Assembly (NCBI RefSeq): GCF_016735615.1
Contig: NZ_JAERSF010000003.1
Coordinates: forward strand, 186,001-250,000
Direction: 5' to 3'
Origin: Flavobacterium tagetis
GTDB lineage: Bacteria; Bacteroidota; Bacteroidia; Flavobacteriales; Flavobacteriaceae
Length of the DNA: 64,000 bases
How positions within the stretch are numbered: the stretch's first letter is position 1; each line of letters begins with the position of its first letter. A program made the position numbers and the translations under genes. Positions 1 to 9,483 of the stretch are shown here, piece by piece. Under the pieces are notes generated by a model. That model did no database searches and was not told where the DNA came from. It saw only the letters and a program-made list of their open reading frames with translations.

Positions 1-954
1 GCTGTTTTTTTCATTTGGAGAAAAATCGATATTTAATTTCAAATTCTGCAGACCTTCAGTTCGTTCGTCATTTCTATTTTGATGAATATAATGCTCATCA
101 TCAATAAAATAATTTGTTCGGTCGGCATTTATTTTTTTTGTTCTTCCTGCAAAACGATTATCATATCCTAAACCAAAATTCCATTTTTCTGTTTTATGAT
201 TAAATAGAACAGAACTATTGACTCTTCCTTTTGCTCCAAAACCTGCACCTAAAGCTACGGCACCATTTGTACCGCTTAGGTTGTTCTTTTTAAGCTTTAT
301 ATTGATAATGCCACTTTCGGCATTGGCATCATATTTAGCGGTTGGACTGGTAATAATTTCAATGCTTTCAATACTGCTCGCCGCAATTTGATCCATGTTG
401 GTAATAGCAGAATTTTTTCCATTTATCAAAATCATAGGAGATTTTCCTCTCAACGTAATACCTCCTTCGGCATCAACGGCAACAGTTGGAATGCTTTTTA
501 GCATATCTGTGGCGGTTCCTCCTGTTTGCGAAATATTCGAAACAGCATTAAAAACAAAACCCTCATTAGTTTTCTGGATCTGTTTTTTCTGTGAGTTTAC
601 AACAACGGTATTAAGTTGATTGGCATCTTCTTGTAAAGTAATTATACCAAGTGAAATGGCATTGCCCGTATATTTTATTTTTTTAGAATTCGTTTTAAAA
701 CCTATAAGTTTAAACTGAAGCAGATAATCTCCTGGGGTTAGATTTTCTAAAAAGAAATTTCCAGAAGCATCTGTTACACTATAATTAACTGTTTTTGTTG
801 AATCGATAGCATTTTTTAAAATAACATCAACAAATTCTACTGGATTTTTTCCGTCAGTAACAGTTCCTTGTAAAGAAGTTTTTTGACCAAATGTAAACTG
901 GCTTGTAAGAATTATTAAAGCAATAAGGGCTGTATTTTGAATCATTTTTTTCAT
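1..954 (-). CDS. TonB-dependent receptor, N-terminal part (cut by window edge)
   Basis: The visible 318 residues begin MKKMIQNTALIALIILTSQF, a signal peptide ending near TFGQ. A carboxypeptidase-regulatory-like beta-sandwich follows (about residues 28-110, with the GTVTDGKNPVEFVDVIL and NFFLENLTPGDYLLQFKLIG motifs). Next is a TonB plug domain (about 115-230, including TDMLKSIPTVAVDAEGG and SIESIEIITSPTAKYDANAE) and the start of the outer-membrane barrel. The family imports or binds large ligands at the outer membrane. No SusD partner is visible, and the C-terminus lies outside the window, so the substrate cannot be named. The barrel part suggests the outer-membrane-beta-barrel family common in Flavobacteriia. 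An ATG at 952-954 opens the frame; a TAnnTTTG-like box (959-966, minus strand) lies almost on top of it. Confidence 0.9.
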   Translation of the reverse strand, partial: MKKMIQNTALIALIILTSQFTFGQKTSLQGTVTDGKNPVEFVDVILKNAIDSTKTVNYSVTDASGNFFLENLTPGDYLLQFKLIGFKTNSKKIKYTGNAISLGIITLQEDANQLNTVVVNSQKKQIQKTNEGFVFNAVSNISQTGGTATDMLKSIPTVAVDAEGGITLRGKSPMILINGKNSAITNMDQIAASSIESIEIITSPTAKYDANAESGIINIKLKKNNLSGTNGAVALGAGFGAKGRVNSSVLFNHKTEKWNFGLGYDNRFAGRTKKINADRTNYFIDDEHYIHQNRNDERTEGLQNLKLNIDFSPNEKNS

Positions 955-1187
955 GAGACAAAGATATTTATCGAATGAAATGAAGCCTTATAAACAGCCT
1001 TAAGATATCATTAAGCTATTCTTATATGTTAATTAGAGTATGGTTAATGGATTAAAAAACAGGAATTTTCCCCTTTGAAAAACAGTAGTTTACCTTGTGA
1101 AATCAAATTTAGCTTGTTCTAATTTTACCTCAATCAAATGCGTAAGCCGAAAAGCAAAAGAGTAGGTACAAATTAAATCATGAAATT

Positions 1188-1472
1188 ATGGAAACTGCTT
1201 TATTTTTAGCAATGGGCTGGTGCGGAACCAAGTACCCAGGCTGGTGGAGACGTTTTTGGAAAAATCCGCCACCACCTCCAGATCCAGAACCTTGGTGGAC
1301 AATTGCATTAATCGGAATTGGTTTGGTAGCAGGAGCTGCCGGCGGATTATTCTTTAGTAGTGCCATCGCGGAAAATCAATTTTTTGCAGGTCAAAATGCA
1401 GTTGCTTCAGGGCTGTTTGCTTTTGGTGCTTCAAATGTTGTAACCGGTATTGCTTCTAGTTTTAGAAGTTAA
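1188..1472 (+). CDS. Small Trp/Pro-rich membrane protein of unknown function
   Basis: A 94-residue protein I do not recognise. The N-terminal half is unusual: an aromatic and basic stretch (YPGWWRRFWKNP) followed by a proline run (PPPPPDPEPWW). Two glycine/alanine-rich hydrophobic segments follow, at about residues 40-58 and 70-89, so it is probably an inner-membrane hairpin protein. It stands alone between a divergent TonB receptor and purL and is followed directly by a strong Rho-independent terminator, which supports a real transcript on this strand. The opposite-strand frame over the same bases has low-complexity Gly/Pro content and looks like a shadow. Confidence 0.6.
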   Translation: METALFLAMGWCGTKYPGWWRRFWKNPPPPPDPEPWWTIALIGIGLVAGAAGGLFFSSAIAENQFFAGQNAVASGLFAFGASNVVTGIASSFRS

Positions 1473-1515
1473 AAAAAATGCTTCGACTTAGGGATAGCGT
1501 CGGAGCATTTTTTTA
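1473..1515 (+). terminator. Rho-independent terminator of the small membrane protein gene
   Basis: A stem of about 15 pairs with one G-U pair (aaaaaatgcttcgac against gtcggagcatttttt) encloses an 11-base loop and is followed by a T-run. It starts right after the stop codon of the gene at 1188-1472. Confidence 0.85.
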
Positions 1516-1557
1516 TTTAGGTATTTTTTCGCATCGAATTTCACGAAGTTACTTTTC

Positions 1558-1670
1558 GCCACAGATTAAAGGATTAAAATGATTTTTTTTTAAGTAAAAT
1601 AAAATCTGCGATAATCTTTTAATCTGTGGCTATAAAAAAAGAATTAGTGAAAATTAGTGTAATTCGTGGC
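1558..1670. repeat. Dispersed inverted repeat, GCCACAGATTAAA family
   Basis: The arms gccacagattaaa (1558-1570) and tttaatctgtggc (1618-1630) are perfect inverted copies around a T-rich centre. A further arm of the form aattcgtggc follows at 1661-1670. The same family occurs at about 9484-9563 and 21761-21904, with a relative near 27590. It has no coding potential. Confidence 0.7.
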
Positions 1671-1674
1671 ATAT

Positions 1675-1707
1675 AAAAAAAACGCCCGATAAATTCGGGC
1701 GCTTTTT
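1675..1707 (-). terminator. Terminator downstream of purL
   Basis: A seven-pair GC stem (cgcccga / tcgggcg, 1683-1689 with 1695-1701) with a five-base loop. A run of eight T follows on the minus strand, and T's also follow on the plus strand. It lies 17 bases past the purL stop. Confidence 0.85.
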
Positions 1708-1723
1708 GTAAAAATATATTTTC

Positions 1724-4700
1724 TTAGTTTTTCTCAATCCATTTTCTTGCATTGACAAAAGCTTCATGCCAAGGCGTAACCTCGTCATTTCTATCTTTTG
1801 GATAATGCGCCCAGTTCCATTGGAAAGTCGAACGCTCAATATGAGGCATCATCACCAAATGTCTTCCTGTTTTATCACACATCATAGCCGTGTTGTAGTC
1901 AGAACCATTAGGATTTGCAGGATATCCTTCGTAAGCGTATTTAGAAACAATGTTGTATTGGTCTTCTGCATAAGGTAATTTGAATTTACCTTCTCCGTGA
2001 GAAACCCAAACTCCTAAAGTGCTTCCAGCAAGAGTTGACAACATAACAGAATTGTTTTCTTGAACTGTTACAGAAGTAAAGATACTTTCGTGTTTCTGGC
2101 TTTCGTTATGAAGCATTTTTCCGTGAACTTCGTGCTCTGGATTAATAACTTCCAATTCCATAAACAACTGACATCCGTTACAAATTCCGACAGATAAAGT
2201 ATCTTCTCTTTTGAAGAAATTATCTAAAGCTGTTTTTGCTTTTTCGTTGTATAAGAAAGCTCCAGCCCAGCCTTTAGCAGAACCTAAAACGTCAGAGTTA
2301 GAGAATCCACCAACAGCTCCAATGAACTGAATATCTTCAAGCGTTTCACGACCAGAAATTAAATCCGTCATGTGAACGTCTTTTACATCAAATCCAGCTA
2401 AGTACATTGCATTTGCCATTTCACGCTCAGAGTTACTTCCTTTTTCACGGATAATAGCTGCTTTTGGTCTTGGTTTAGAATTGTCGATTTCTGGTTTCTT
2501 TCCTGTAAAATGTGTTGGGAAAGTATAATTTAAAACCTGATTTTTATAGTTTTCAAAACGTGCTTGAGCTCTTCCGTTTTTAGATTGTTTTTGATCTAAT
2601 AAATAAGAAGTTTCAAACCAAACATCTCTGTACTCCGCAATATCCAAATTATAAATTCCAAATTCCAAGCTTGGTTTGCTTTGAACTGTACCTAATTTGA
2701 AGAATTCAACATTATTAGCTTTTAATTTAGCTTCAACAGCTGCATCAGATTTTGCTTGGAATACGATTCCGATGTTTTCTGCGAAAAGGATTTTCAATAA
2801 GTCTTTTTCCGCGAAAGCGCTGAAATCAATTTTAGCTCCCAAATTCACATCAGCAAAACACAATTCTAATAAAGTAGTGATCAAACCACCGCTTCCGATA
2901 TCATGTCCAGCTAAAATTTGGTTTTCACCAATTAAATCTTGGATTGTATTAAATGCATTTTTAAAGAAAGCCGAATCTTTAATAGTAGAAGTTTCGTTTC
3001 CGATTGTATTTCTGATTTGTGCAAAAGATGAACCTCCAAGTTTGAAATCGTCTTGAGACAAATTGATATAATAGATTGAATCTCCGTTTTTCTGTAAAAC
3101 TGGTTCAACAACTTTTCTAATATCTGTACAGTTTCCAGCCGCTGAAATAATAACCGTTCCTGGTGCGATTACTTCGTCGTTTGGATATTTTTGTTTCATT
3201 GAAAGCGAATCTTTTCCAGTCGGAATATTGATTCCTAATTCAATTGCAAATTCTGAACAACCTTCAACAGCCGCATATAAACGAGCGTCTTCACCTTCGT
3301 TTTTACAAGCCCACATCCAGTTTGCAGATAAAGAAACTCCTTTTAACTGATCTTTAATTGGTGCCCAGATAAGGTTTGATAATGATTCTGCGATAGCATT
3401 TCTAGATCCAGCAACTGGATCAATCAAAGCAGCAATAGGAGCGTGGCCAATAGAAGTTGCAATACCTTCTTTTCCTAAATAATCCAGAGCCATAACTCCA
3501 ACATTATTTAAAGGCAATTGTAACGGACCTGCATTTTGTTGTTTAGCTACTTTTCCTCCAACGCAACGGTCAACTTTGTTTGTTAACCAGTCTTTTGAAG
3601 CAACAGCTTCTAAACGTAAAACGTCTTTTAAATAGCTTTCGAAATCTGCAGCGTTGTAAGCAACTTCAGCATATTTTCTGTCTACTGTATTATCTGTCAT
3701 AACCGTTTTTGGAGAACTTCCGAAGAAATCTTCTAAAGCATAATCCATAGGTTTTGAACCGTTAGTTTTTGATTGAAAAGTAAAACGGTGATCTCCCGTT
3801 ACATCTCCAACTTCATACATTGGAGAACGCTCTCTGTCAGCAATTCTCTGTAAAGTATCGATATCTTTTTGACCAATAACCAATCCCATTCTTTCTTGAG
3901 ACTCGTTACCGATAATTTCTTTTGCAGAAAGAGTAGGATCTCCAACTGGCAATTTATCTAAATCGATTAGACCTCCAGTTTCTTCCACTAATTCAGAAAG
4001 ACAGTTTAAGTGTCCTCCAGCTCCGTGATCGTGAATAGAAACAATTGGATTGTTGTCGCTCTCTACTAAACCACGAATGGCGTTTGCAGCACGTTTTTGC
4101 ATTTCAGGGTTTGAACGCTGAATCGCATTCAACTCAATTCCTGAACCGAAAGCTCCTGTATCTGCAGAAGAAACCGCAGCACCACCCATTCCGATTCTAT
4201 AGTTTTCACCTCCAAGAATTACGATTTTATCGCCTTCTTTTGGTTTGTGTTTGATTGATTGATCTAATTTTCCGTAACCAATTCCACCCGCTTGCATGAT
4301 TACTTTATCGTAACCAATTTTTCTGTTTTCTTCTTCGTGTTCGAAAGTCAAAACAGAACCTGTAATAAGCGGCTGACCAAATTTATTTCCAAAATCAGAA
4401 GCTCCGTTTGAAGCTTTGATTAAGATATCCATTGGTGTTTGGTACAACCATTTTCTTTCTTCCACTGCATTTTCCCATTTTCTATCTTCTTTCAAACGAG
4501 AGTAAGAGGTCATGTAAACAGCAGTTCCAGCTAATGGTAAAGATCCTTGACCTCCAGCTAAACGGTCACGAATTTCTCCTCCAGAACCTGTTGCGGCTCC
4601 GTTGAAAGGCTCAACTGTTGTTGGGAAATTGTGTGTTTCTGCTTTTAATGAGATTACAGAATCAAATTCTTTTATTTCGTAAAAATCAGGTTTATCTGCC

Positions 4701-5377
4701 GATTTTGGTGCAAACTGCTGCACTTTTGGCCCTTTTACAAAAGCAACGTTGTCTTTGTAAGCAGAAACAATATCGTTAGGATTTTCCTGAGATGTTTTTT
4801 TGATTAATTTGAAAAGAGAAGTTTCCTTTTCTTCGCCGTCGATCACAAAAGTTCCGTTGAAGATTTTGTGACGGCAGTGCTCTGAATTTGCTTGTGAAAA
4901 AGCAAAAATTTCAGAATCAGTTAATTTTCTTCCAAGTTTAGTAGAAAGATTGTTTAAGTATTCAACTTCTTCTTCGCTTAAAGCTAAACCTTCCACTTTG
5001 TTGTAAGCAGCAATATCATCAATCTCCAAAATTGGTTCTGGCTGAATATTGATAGTGAAGATTTCTTGATCTAATTCGTTGAATTTTTGAGAAAGCATTG
5101 GATCAAAATCAGTGAAATCTTCCGTTGCTGGATGAAATTCTTCGATTCTGATAATACCTGAAATACCCATATTTTGAGTAATTTCTACAGCATTTGTACT
5201 CCAAGGTGTAATCATGGTAGCGCGAGGACCAACAAAGAAACCTGTCAATGCAGATTTTTCGATCTTACTTGCGTCGGCAAAAAGCCAGTTTAATTTTGAA
5301 ATGTCTTGAGCTGAAATTTCGTTTTGCGTTTGTACGGCAAAAACAGTTTTGCTTTGGTTTTCAAAGAAATGGATCAT
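1724..5377 (-). CDS. purL: Phosphoribosylformylglycinamidine synthase
   Basis: The large single-chain FGAM synthase of purine synthesis (1217 residues). It converts FGAR, ATP and glutamine to FGAM in the cytoplasm. An N-terminal PurS-like region (about 1-140) is followed by the synthetase core, with SEHCRHKIF near residue 165 and repeated glycine-rich segments, and then a C-terminal class I glutamine amidotransferase. In that domain GICNGCQ carries the nucleophile Cys1066, and MPHIERS gives His1179 and Glu1181. The length is close to the gammaproteobacterial and eukaryotic type, not the split PurS/PurQ/PurL type. The ATG at 5375-5377 follows a good Bacteroidota promoter by about 25 bases, and the gene ends in its own terminator. 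It is monocistronic. Confidence 0.97.
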   Translation of the reverse strand: MIHFFENQSKTVFAVQTQNEISAQDISKLNWLFADASKIEKSALTGFFVGPRATMITPWSTNAVEITQNMGISGIIRIEEFHPATEDFTDFDPMLSQKFNELDQEIFTINIQPEPILEIDDIAAYNKVEGLALSEEEVEYLNNLSTKLGRKLTDSEIFAFSQANSEHCRHKIFNGTFVIDGEEKETSLFKLIKKTSQENPNDIVSAYKDNVAFVKGPKVQQFAPKSADKPDFYEIKEFDSVISLKAETHNFPTTVEPFNGAATGSGGEIRDRLAGGQGSLPLAGTAVYMTSYSRLKEDRKWENAVEERKWLYQTPMDILIKASNGASDFGNKFGQPLITGSVLTFEHEEENRKIGYDKVIMQAGGIGYGKLDQSIKHKPKEGDKIVILGGENYRIGMGGAAVSSADTGAFGSGIELNAIQRSNPEMQKRAANAIRGLVESDNNPIVSIHDHGAGGHLNCLSELVEETGGLIDLDKLPVGDPTLSAKEIIGNESQERMGLVIGQKDIDTLQRIADRERSPMYEVGDVTGDHRFTFQSKTNGSKPMDYALEDFFGSSPKTVMTDNTVDRKYAEVAYNAADFESYLKDVLRLEAVASKDWLTNKVDRCVGGKVAKQQNAGPLQLPLNNVGVMALDYLGKEGIATSIGHAPIAALIDPVAGSRNAIAESLSNLIWAPIKDQLKGVSLSANWMWACKNEGEDARLYAAVEGCSEFAIELGINIPTGKDSLSMKQKYPNDEVIAPGTVIISAAGNCTDIRKVVEPVLQKNGDSIYYINLSQDDFKLGGSSFAQIRNTIGNETSTIKDSAFFKNAFNTIQDLIGENQILAGHDIGSGGLITTLLELCFADVNLGAKIDFSAFAEKDLLKILFAENIGIVFQAKSDAAVEAKLKANNVEFFKLGTVQSKPSLEFGIYNLDIAEYRDVWFETSYLLDQKQSKNGRAQARFENYKNQVLNYTFPTHFTGKKPEIDNSKPRPKAAIIREKGSNSEREMANAMYLAGFDVKDVHMTDLISGRETLEDIQFIGAVGGFSNSDVLGSAKGWAGAFLYNEKAKTALDNFFKREDTLSVGICNGCQLFMELEVINPEHEVHGKMLHNESQKHESIFTSVTVQENNSVMLSTLAGSTLGVWVSHGEGKFKLPYAEDQYNIVSKYAYEGYPANPNGSDYNTAMMCDKTGRHLVMMPHIERSTFQWNWAHYPKDRNDEVTPWHEAFVNARKWIEKN

Positions 5378-5402
5378 TTGTGTAGTTTGTTGTATTGAGC
5401 TG

Positions 5403-5433
5403 CAAATTTAATGTAAATAAATAGTAAGCGCAA
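5403..5433 (-). promoter_or_regulatory. Predicted Bacteroidota-type promoter of purL
   Basis: Read on the minus strand: TTG (5431-5433), 20 bases, then TAAATTTG (5403-5410), matching the TTG-N17-23-TAnnTTTG pattern of Flavobacterium sigma-A promoters. It predicts a leader of roughly 20 bases. No purine riboswitch fold was recognised in so short a leader. Confidence 0.6.
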
Positions 5434-5715
5434 ATTTGAAAACCATCTCTTTTCAAAAAAAATGAAATTGCTTTTTTCTTGCATTTTTTCTACCAAAAAG
5501 ACGCAATATCAAGAGGTTTCGGTCTATGATAAAATTTAAAGATTTAGTAATTTTTCTTTTTTGATATGTTCTGTAATATTAAACTTTTAGAAAGGAAAAT
5601 ATCAAAAATAAAACGGGCACAATTTTGAAGTTTACACTTCAGCAGATTTGCAAAATTTGCGAAATGCTGGATTAGACGAAAAATGATTTTCTAAAGAAAA
5701 ATCTCTCAAGATTAT
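5434..5715. other. Intergenic stretch without a recognised gene
   Basis: Together with the purL promoter and the next terminator this makes up the 386-base gap. It is AT-rich and has an imperfect inverted repeat at about 5641-5671 (cagca..attt / aaat..tgctg). No convincing open frame or structured RNA was seen. Confidence 0.4.
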
Positions 5716-5745
5716 GAAAAAAGCGGCAATTTGCCGCTTTTTAAG
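5716..5745 (-). terminator. Terminator of the endonuclease gene
   Basis: The sequence aaaaaagcggcaatttgccg and the bases after it form a perfect GC stem (gcggcaa/ttgccgc) flanked by A and T runs. It lies about 20 bases past the endonuclease stop on the minus strand. Confidence 0.85.
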
Positions 5746-5763
5746 TTGATGAAAATCTAATTT

Positions 5764-7608
5764 TTAATTAATAATAACCTTTTTAAAAGCTGTTTTTTCT
5801 CCTTTTGTAATGTTAATAATATAGATTCCTGTTGGAAGATTATGTACTGAAACTTCGGGAGAAGTTGTGTTTTCTTGTTCGAAAACTTTCTGACCCGCGA
5901 ATGAGAAAATTTCAACTGAATAAGGACTGTTTACAATCCCTGGTTGAATATCAAAATTTCCATTAGACGGGTTTGGGTAAATTGCAATTTCATCTGTAGC
6001 AACTTCTTCTTCGATTTCAGCAGTCTGAACCATTTTGCTGGCTAAGTTGTTGCAAGTGTCTTGCGAATACGAATCCCATTGTGCACTTAAATTGAATGTC
6101 GTGCTTGGAGAAGTTACAGTCGATTTTCTTCTTAAAGTAACATCTATAGCAAAATTGGCTGTTCCGCCATTGAAAGTTCCAATGATATCAATTAAAACAC
6201 CGTTTTTAAATAAACCTACAGCATCATTTCCGTTAAAAGTGAGTTCAGTTGCTGTTGTTGAAATATTGGCAGCACTTGTAGAAAAACAGCTTGATGACAT
6301 AGAACTGTTTACAATTACAAATTTGCTTCCAGTTACTAAAGTTCCGCTTAAAGCTAATCCTGTGCTCCAAGAACCCGCTCCGTTTGTCTGTTTTTTAATG
6401 GTATACGCAGACAAATTAACAGAGGCTCCCGTGTTGTTTGCAATTTCTAAAGCTTTGTTGTTTCCAGAACCTTCAATGTACTCAGAGAAAAGCAAATCAG
6501 TTGCGGTTCCTGTTCCGCTGCTGTTGGTGGTAACTGAAATCGTATTGCTTGAAGCAGAAGTATTTCCAGCAGCATCTTTTGCTTTTACATAAATAGAATA
6601 TGCTGTAGAAGCGGTTAAACCAGTAATTGTTGCTGTTGTACCAGAAACAGTTGTTTTTAAAACACTATTCGCATAAACATCATAACTCGTAACCGCTACA
6701 TTATCTGTTGAAGCTGTCCATGCAAGCGTAATTGAAGTTGCAGTTTTTGATGTTGAAGCTAAACTTGTTGGTGCACTCGGTGCTTGAGTATCGCCAGAAG
6801 GAGTTCCGCCCCAAATTTGATTCACATATTCTGGATGATCAATAAACGGATTACGATTATTTTGGCGTGAATAAATTGCATTATTTCTCGCTATTTCTCT
6901 TGCGCTTACAGGATCTTGCGCATGCCAAGCCAAAAGCATATTTAAGAAATCTGTTGTAAAAACTTGATTGCTTGAACCATTAAACATAGCGTAAGAATAT
7001 CCTGCAACGGTGTTTTCGTATCGTGTTGCAAAATAAAAATACATTCTTGCAATATCGCCTTTAAAATCATTGATAGGTTCGAACACCGTTCCTGAATATC
7101 CAGAAACTGCACTTGATCCTAATTTGCTCCCGTTTTGTGATGTGTAGGTTGCAGAATTGACATTTCCATGCGGATAATTGGAACGCATTCCGTTTACTTT
7201 TCCGTCGGTTGGTGTAATAAAATGAGCATCGGCAACCATTGGCGACTGTTCATTAAAAACGGATTGTGGAATAATATGTTCTCTATTGTAACAATCGCCT
7301 TCAACAGAATAATTTCCGCATCTTTGAGTAGTTCCAGTTGTATAAGTGTACGGATCTGTTCCTGAAGGATTTTCAGAATACATATCTAAAACAGTTCCGT
7401 CATTCTCATAGAAATTGTCAACGTCTGAAGTTTGATAAGTGGTGTACAAACCAGCATATCCATTGTCAGTATGACCTTTAATAATATTATACAATTGTGT
7501 TTTTAAAGTGTAGCCCGTTCCTGTCGCAGTGCTGTAATATCCAGACGGAATCTGAGCGAAACCAACTGCAGTAAACATTAATAACCATAAAAAGTAGTTT
7601 TTTTTCAT
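5764..7608 (-). CDS. Secreted endonuclease I with FN3, lamin-tail and type IX sorting domains
   Basis: A 614-residue exported nuclease. The signal peptide covers residues 1-18 (ends VGFAQ). The endonuclease I (EndA/NucM) domain spans about 19-265, with the metal-site motif NREHIIPQS (His111) and DAHFITPTDGKVN. A fibronectin type III domain follows at about 275-365 and a lamin-tail domain at about 368-520 (SEYIEGSGNNKALEIAN). A type IX secretion C-terminal sorting domain covers about 540-614 (AIYPNPSNGNFDI at its start, ending KKVIIN). The enzyme probably cuts extracellular DNA or RNA for nutrients or biofilm remodelling. The lamin-tail domain is a common companion of bacterial secreted nucleases. 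The secretion machinery is not in this window. Confidence 0.93.
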   Translation of the reverse strand: MKKNYFLWLLMFTAVGFAQIPSGYYSTATGTGYTLKTQLYNIIKGHTDNGYAGLYTTYQTSDVDNFYENDGTVLDMYSENPSGTDPYTYTTGTTQRCGNYSVEGDCYNREHIIPQSVFNEQSPMVADAHFITPTDGKVNGMRSNYPHGNVNSATYTSQNGSKLGSSAVSGYSGTVFEPINDFKGDIARMYFYFATRYENTVAGYSYAMFNGSSNQVFTTDFLNMLLAWHAQDPVSAREIARNNAIYSRQNNRNPFIDHPEYVNQIWGGTPSGDTQAPSAPTSLASTSKTATSITLAWTASTDNVAVTSYDVYANSVLKTTVSGTTATITGLTASTAYSIYVKAKDAAGNTSASSNTISVTTNSSGTGTATDLLFSEYIEGSGNNKALEIANNTGASVNLSAYTIKKQTNGAGSWSTGLALSGTLVTGSKFVIVNSSMSSSCFSTSAANISTTATELTFNGNDAVGLFKNGVLIDIIGTFNGGTANFAIDVTLRRKSTVTSPSTTFNLSAQWDSYSQDTCNNLASKMVQTAEIEEEVATDEIAIYPNPSNGNFDIQPGIVNSPYSVEIFSFAGQKVFEQENTTSPEVSVHNLPTGIYIINITKGEKTAFKKVIIN

Positions 7609-7761
7609 AAGTAATAGTTTTAAGATTTGGTTCAGAAATTAATTTTTAAAAACTTGATTGTTAGGTTTTTAAAAATATATTATAACAAATCTACTACTTT
7701 TATGAATGCGTTGCGTTAAGTGATGTTTAATTTTGGATATATTTTCTTACGCATTGTTTTT

Positions 7762-7949
7762 GTTGCCACTAAGGCGCTAAGGCACGAAGTTATTTCGACA
7801 GATTAGATTTTCGTTCCAATATTCAGTAGAGACGCACTTGAGTCTATGCAACGAATGTCCACAATACGTTAGACGCACTGCAGTGCGTCTCTACAGATAT
7901 ACTTTGTGACAAAAAGAAACCTTTGCGCCTTAGTGCCTTCGTGGCAAAA
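7762..7949. repeat. Long imperfect inverted repeat with a nested perfect palindrome
   Basis: The outer arms (ttgccactaaggcgctaagg.. at about 7762 and its near inverted copy ending ..cttcgtggcaaaac at about 7949) match over about 27 bases with four differences. Between them lies an 18-base perfect palindrome, gacgcactgcagtgcgtc (7872-7889), itself preceded by a partial copy (tagagacgcact). The whole 344-base gap 7609-7952 has no gene, and this repeat fills its distal half. A TAnnTTTG-like box for the endonuclease gene lies at about 7686-7693 (minus strand) without a clear -33 partner. Confidence 0.75.
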
Positions 7950-7952
7950 CCA

Positions 7953-9464
7953 TTATTTAGGAAAATCTTGACTTTGATAAGCACCCAAATCTGGCGGAGA
8001 AGTTCTTGTAATTCCTAAAATATCTGTTGGAATGATATATGCCTGATTCCCTTTCGCGAAAGCGGAAGATGTTTTATCAATATTAAACTTATTCTGCGAA
8101 ACATTATAAAACTTCGGATTTTCATTCAGAATAATGTTGTTATAATGTTCTGTGTCAGTTTTAAACTGATAATCTGGATTTGTTGTGGAACTGCTAAATT
8201 TTAAAAGACAATTATTTAATTGGTACACAAATGCTGTGTTCGCATTTTTACTCAAATTAAATTCATTTGTAGCCGAACCGTAAATAATGCAATTATTAAA
8301 AGTTGCTTGAGTAAGCGGATTGGTTTCAGGAGTTACTCCAGCCAATGAATTGCTCAGGTTAACTGCAAATTGCGAAGGAGTCGACCAGTTATTGTTGAAA
8401 GTGCAGTGCGTAAATTTGTAATTTCCGCCATAAACACAAGACAAACTAGCTAATCCAGCATAATTGATAACAATGTTCTCTCCTTCAATTTGAGAGTTTT
8501 GAGCCAAAATTCCATATTCAGCACAATTGTAAATCTGCGAGTTTTTAATTCTTATTGTGTTTGAAGGACTTCTAAAATCTAAACCAATAACAGCATTTTT
8601 TAAAGTCAAATGATTGATAGCATTGTTGGCGCTTCCTTTTTCAAAAATAACCGATTTCCATTGTCCTGGAATATCAGAGTAAAGAGATTCTAAACGATCT
8701 CCTTCAAAAATAACTTCATTTTCTAATTTATCGGTTGAAGAAGAGGTTCCATTAATTTCAAGAGAAGCATTTTTAGCAACATACAATCCAGAATTGGCGT
8801 GAAAATGAACTCTTGCGCCAGCCGCAAAAGTTACGGTTTTATTTTCAGGAACTCCTGCGTAACCGTAAATAACATAAGGTTTGTCATTGGTAAAAAGAAG
8901 TTCATTTCCGTTTGTAGGATCGCTTTCACTTAAATAAAATCCGTCAACATCTTTGCCGTCTATTTTAATTTTTTCTTTTGTTCCGTCAGGATTTTGGTTG
9001 GGATATAAAAATACAGCATCTTGTATCAAAGTAACCAAAGCCACTTCTTGTAAATTAGTGCCACTATCAAATTGGATTTCGTCGGTATATAAAAAATCAG
9101 CTGGATTGGCATCTGTAATATCTGCAGTAGTTTCTATAAATATGTACAAACTGTCTTTTGCTAAAAGCGTAACATCTTTAAAAATTTTCCCTTCGTTGCC
9201 ACTCATTCCGTCAACAGTCATTCTGTATTTAGAATTCAAGCCTTTTTTAAATTGTACAGTCGGAATGGAAATATCATTTTTACTTTGATTGTATACTTTT
9301 AATTGATACGTGCTTGAACCAATATTTTTAAAAACAGTATCTAAATAAACAGTGTCTTTTGAGAACTTTAAATCTCCAGTGCTGGCAACGGTATCAAAGT
9401 CAGTTCGACAAGAACTGAAAGCTAGAATTAAACCCAGAACGAAGATTGAAAAGTATTGACGCAT
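7953..9464 (-). CDS. Lipoprotein with a predicted beta-helix core, unknown function
   Basis: I place the start at the ATG at 9462-9464, giving 503 residues. A longer frame begins with GTG inside a dispersed repeat and looks artificial. The N-terminus MRQYFSIFVLGLILAFSSC is a lipoprotein signal with the lipid Cys at 19. Residues about 35-130 resemble an immunoglobulin-like domain (DTVFKNIGSSTYQLKVYN). The rest is rich in short Asn/Ile/Val repeats of right-handed beta-helix type (for example IRIKNSQIYNCAEYGILAQN), ending GITRTSPPDLGAYQ, typical of beta-helix and choice-of-anchor surface proteins. It probably faces the periplasm or cell surface. No catalytic motif was recognised. Confidence 0.8.
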   Translation of the reverse strand: MRQYFSIFVLGLILAFSSCRTDFDTVASTGDLKFSKDTVYLDTVFKNIGSSTYQLKVYNQSKNDISIPTVQFKKGLNSKYRMTVDGMSGNEGKIFKDVTLLAKDSLYIFIETTADITDANPADFLYTDEIQFDSGTNLQEVALVTLIQDAVFLYPNQNPDGTKEKIKIDGKDVDGFYLSESDPTNGNELLFTNDKPYVIYGYAGVPENKTVTFAAGARVHFHANSGLYVAKNASLEINGTSSSTDKLENEVIFEGDRLESLYSDIPGQWKSVIFEKGSANNAINHLTLKNAVIGLDFRSPSNTIRIKNSQIYNCAEYGILAQNSQIEGENIVINYAGLASLSCVYGGNYKFTHCTFNNNWSTPSQFAVNLSNSLAGVTPETNPLTQATFNNCIIYGSATNEFNLSKNANTAFVYQLNNCLLKFSSSTTNPDYQFKTDTEHYNNIILNENPKFYNVSQNKFNIDKTSSAFAKGNQAYIIPTDILGITRTSPPDLGAYQSQDFPK

Positions 9465-9483
9465 TGTTGTTTTTCTTTTTTTT

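Noticed and set aside
2697..3056. A 119-residue open frame opposite purL
   Set aside because: Antisense shadow of a strongly conserved coding region. The same holds for the long plus-strand frames at 6035-6592, 8953-9288 and 22714-23371.
5378..5433. A purine riboswitch upstream of purL
   Set aside because: The promoter lies so close to the start codon that the leader is too short for the three-way junction.
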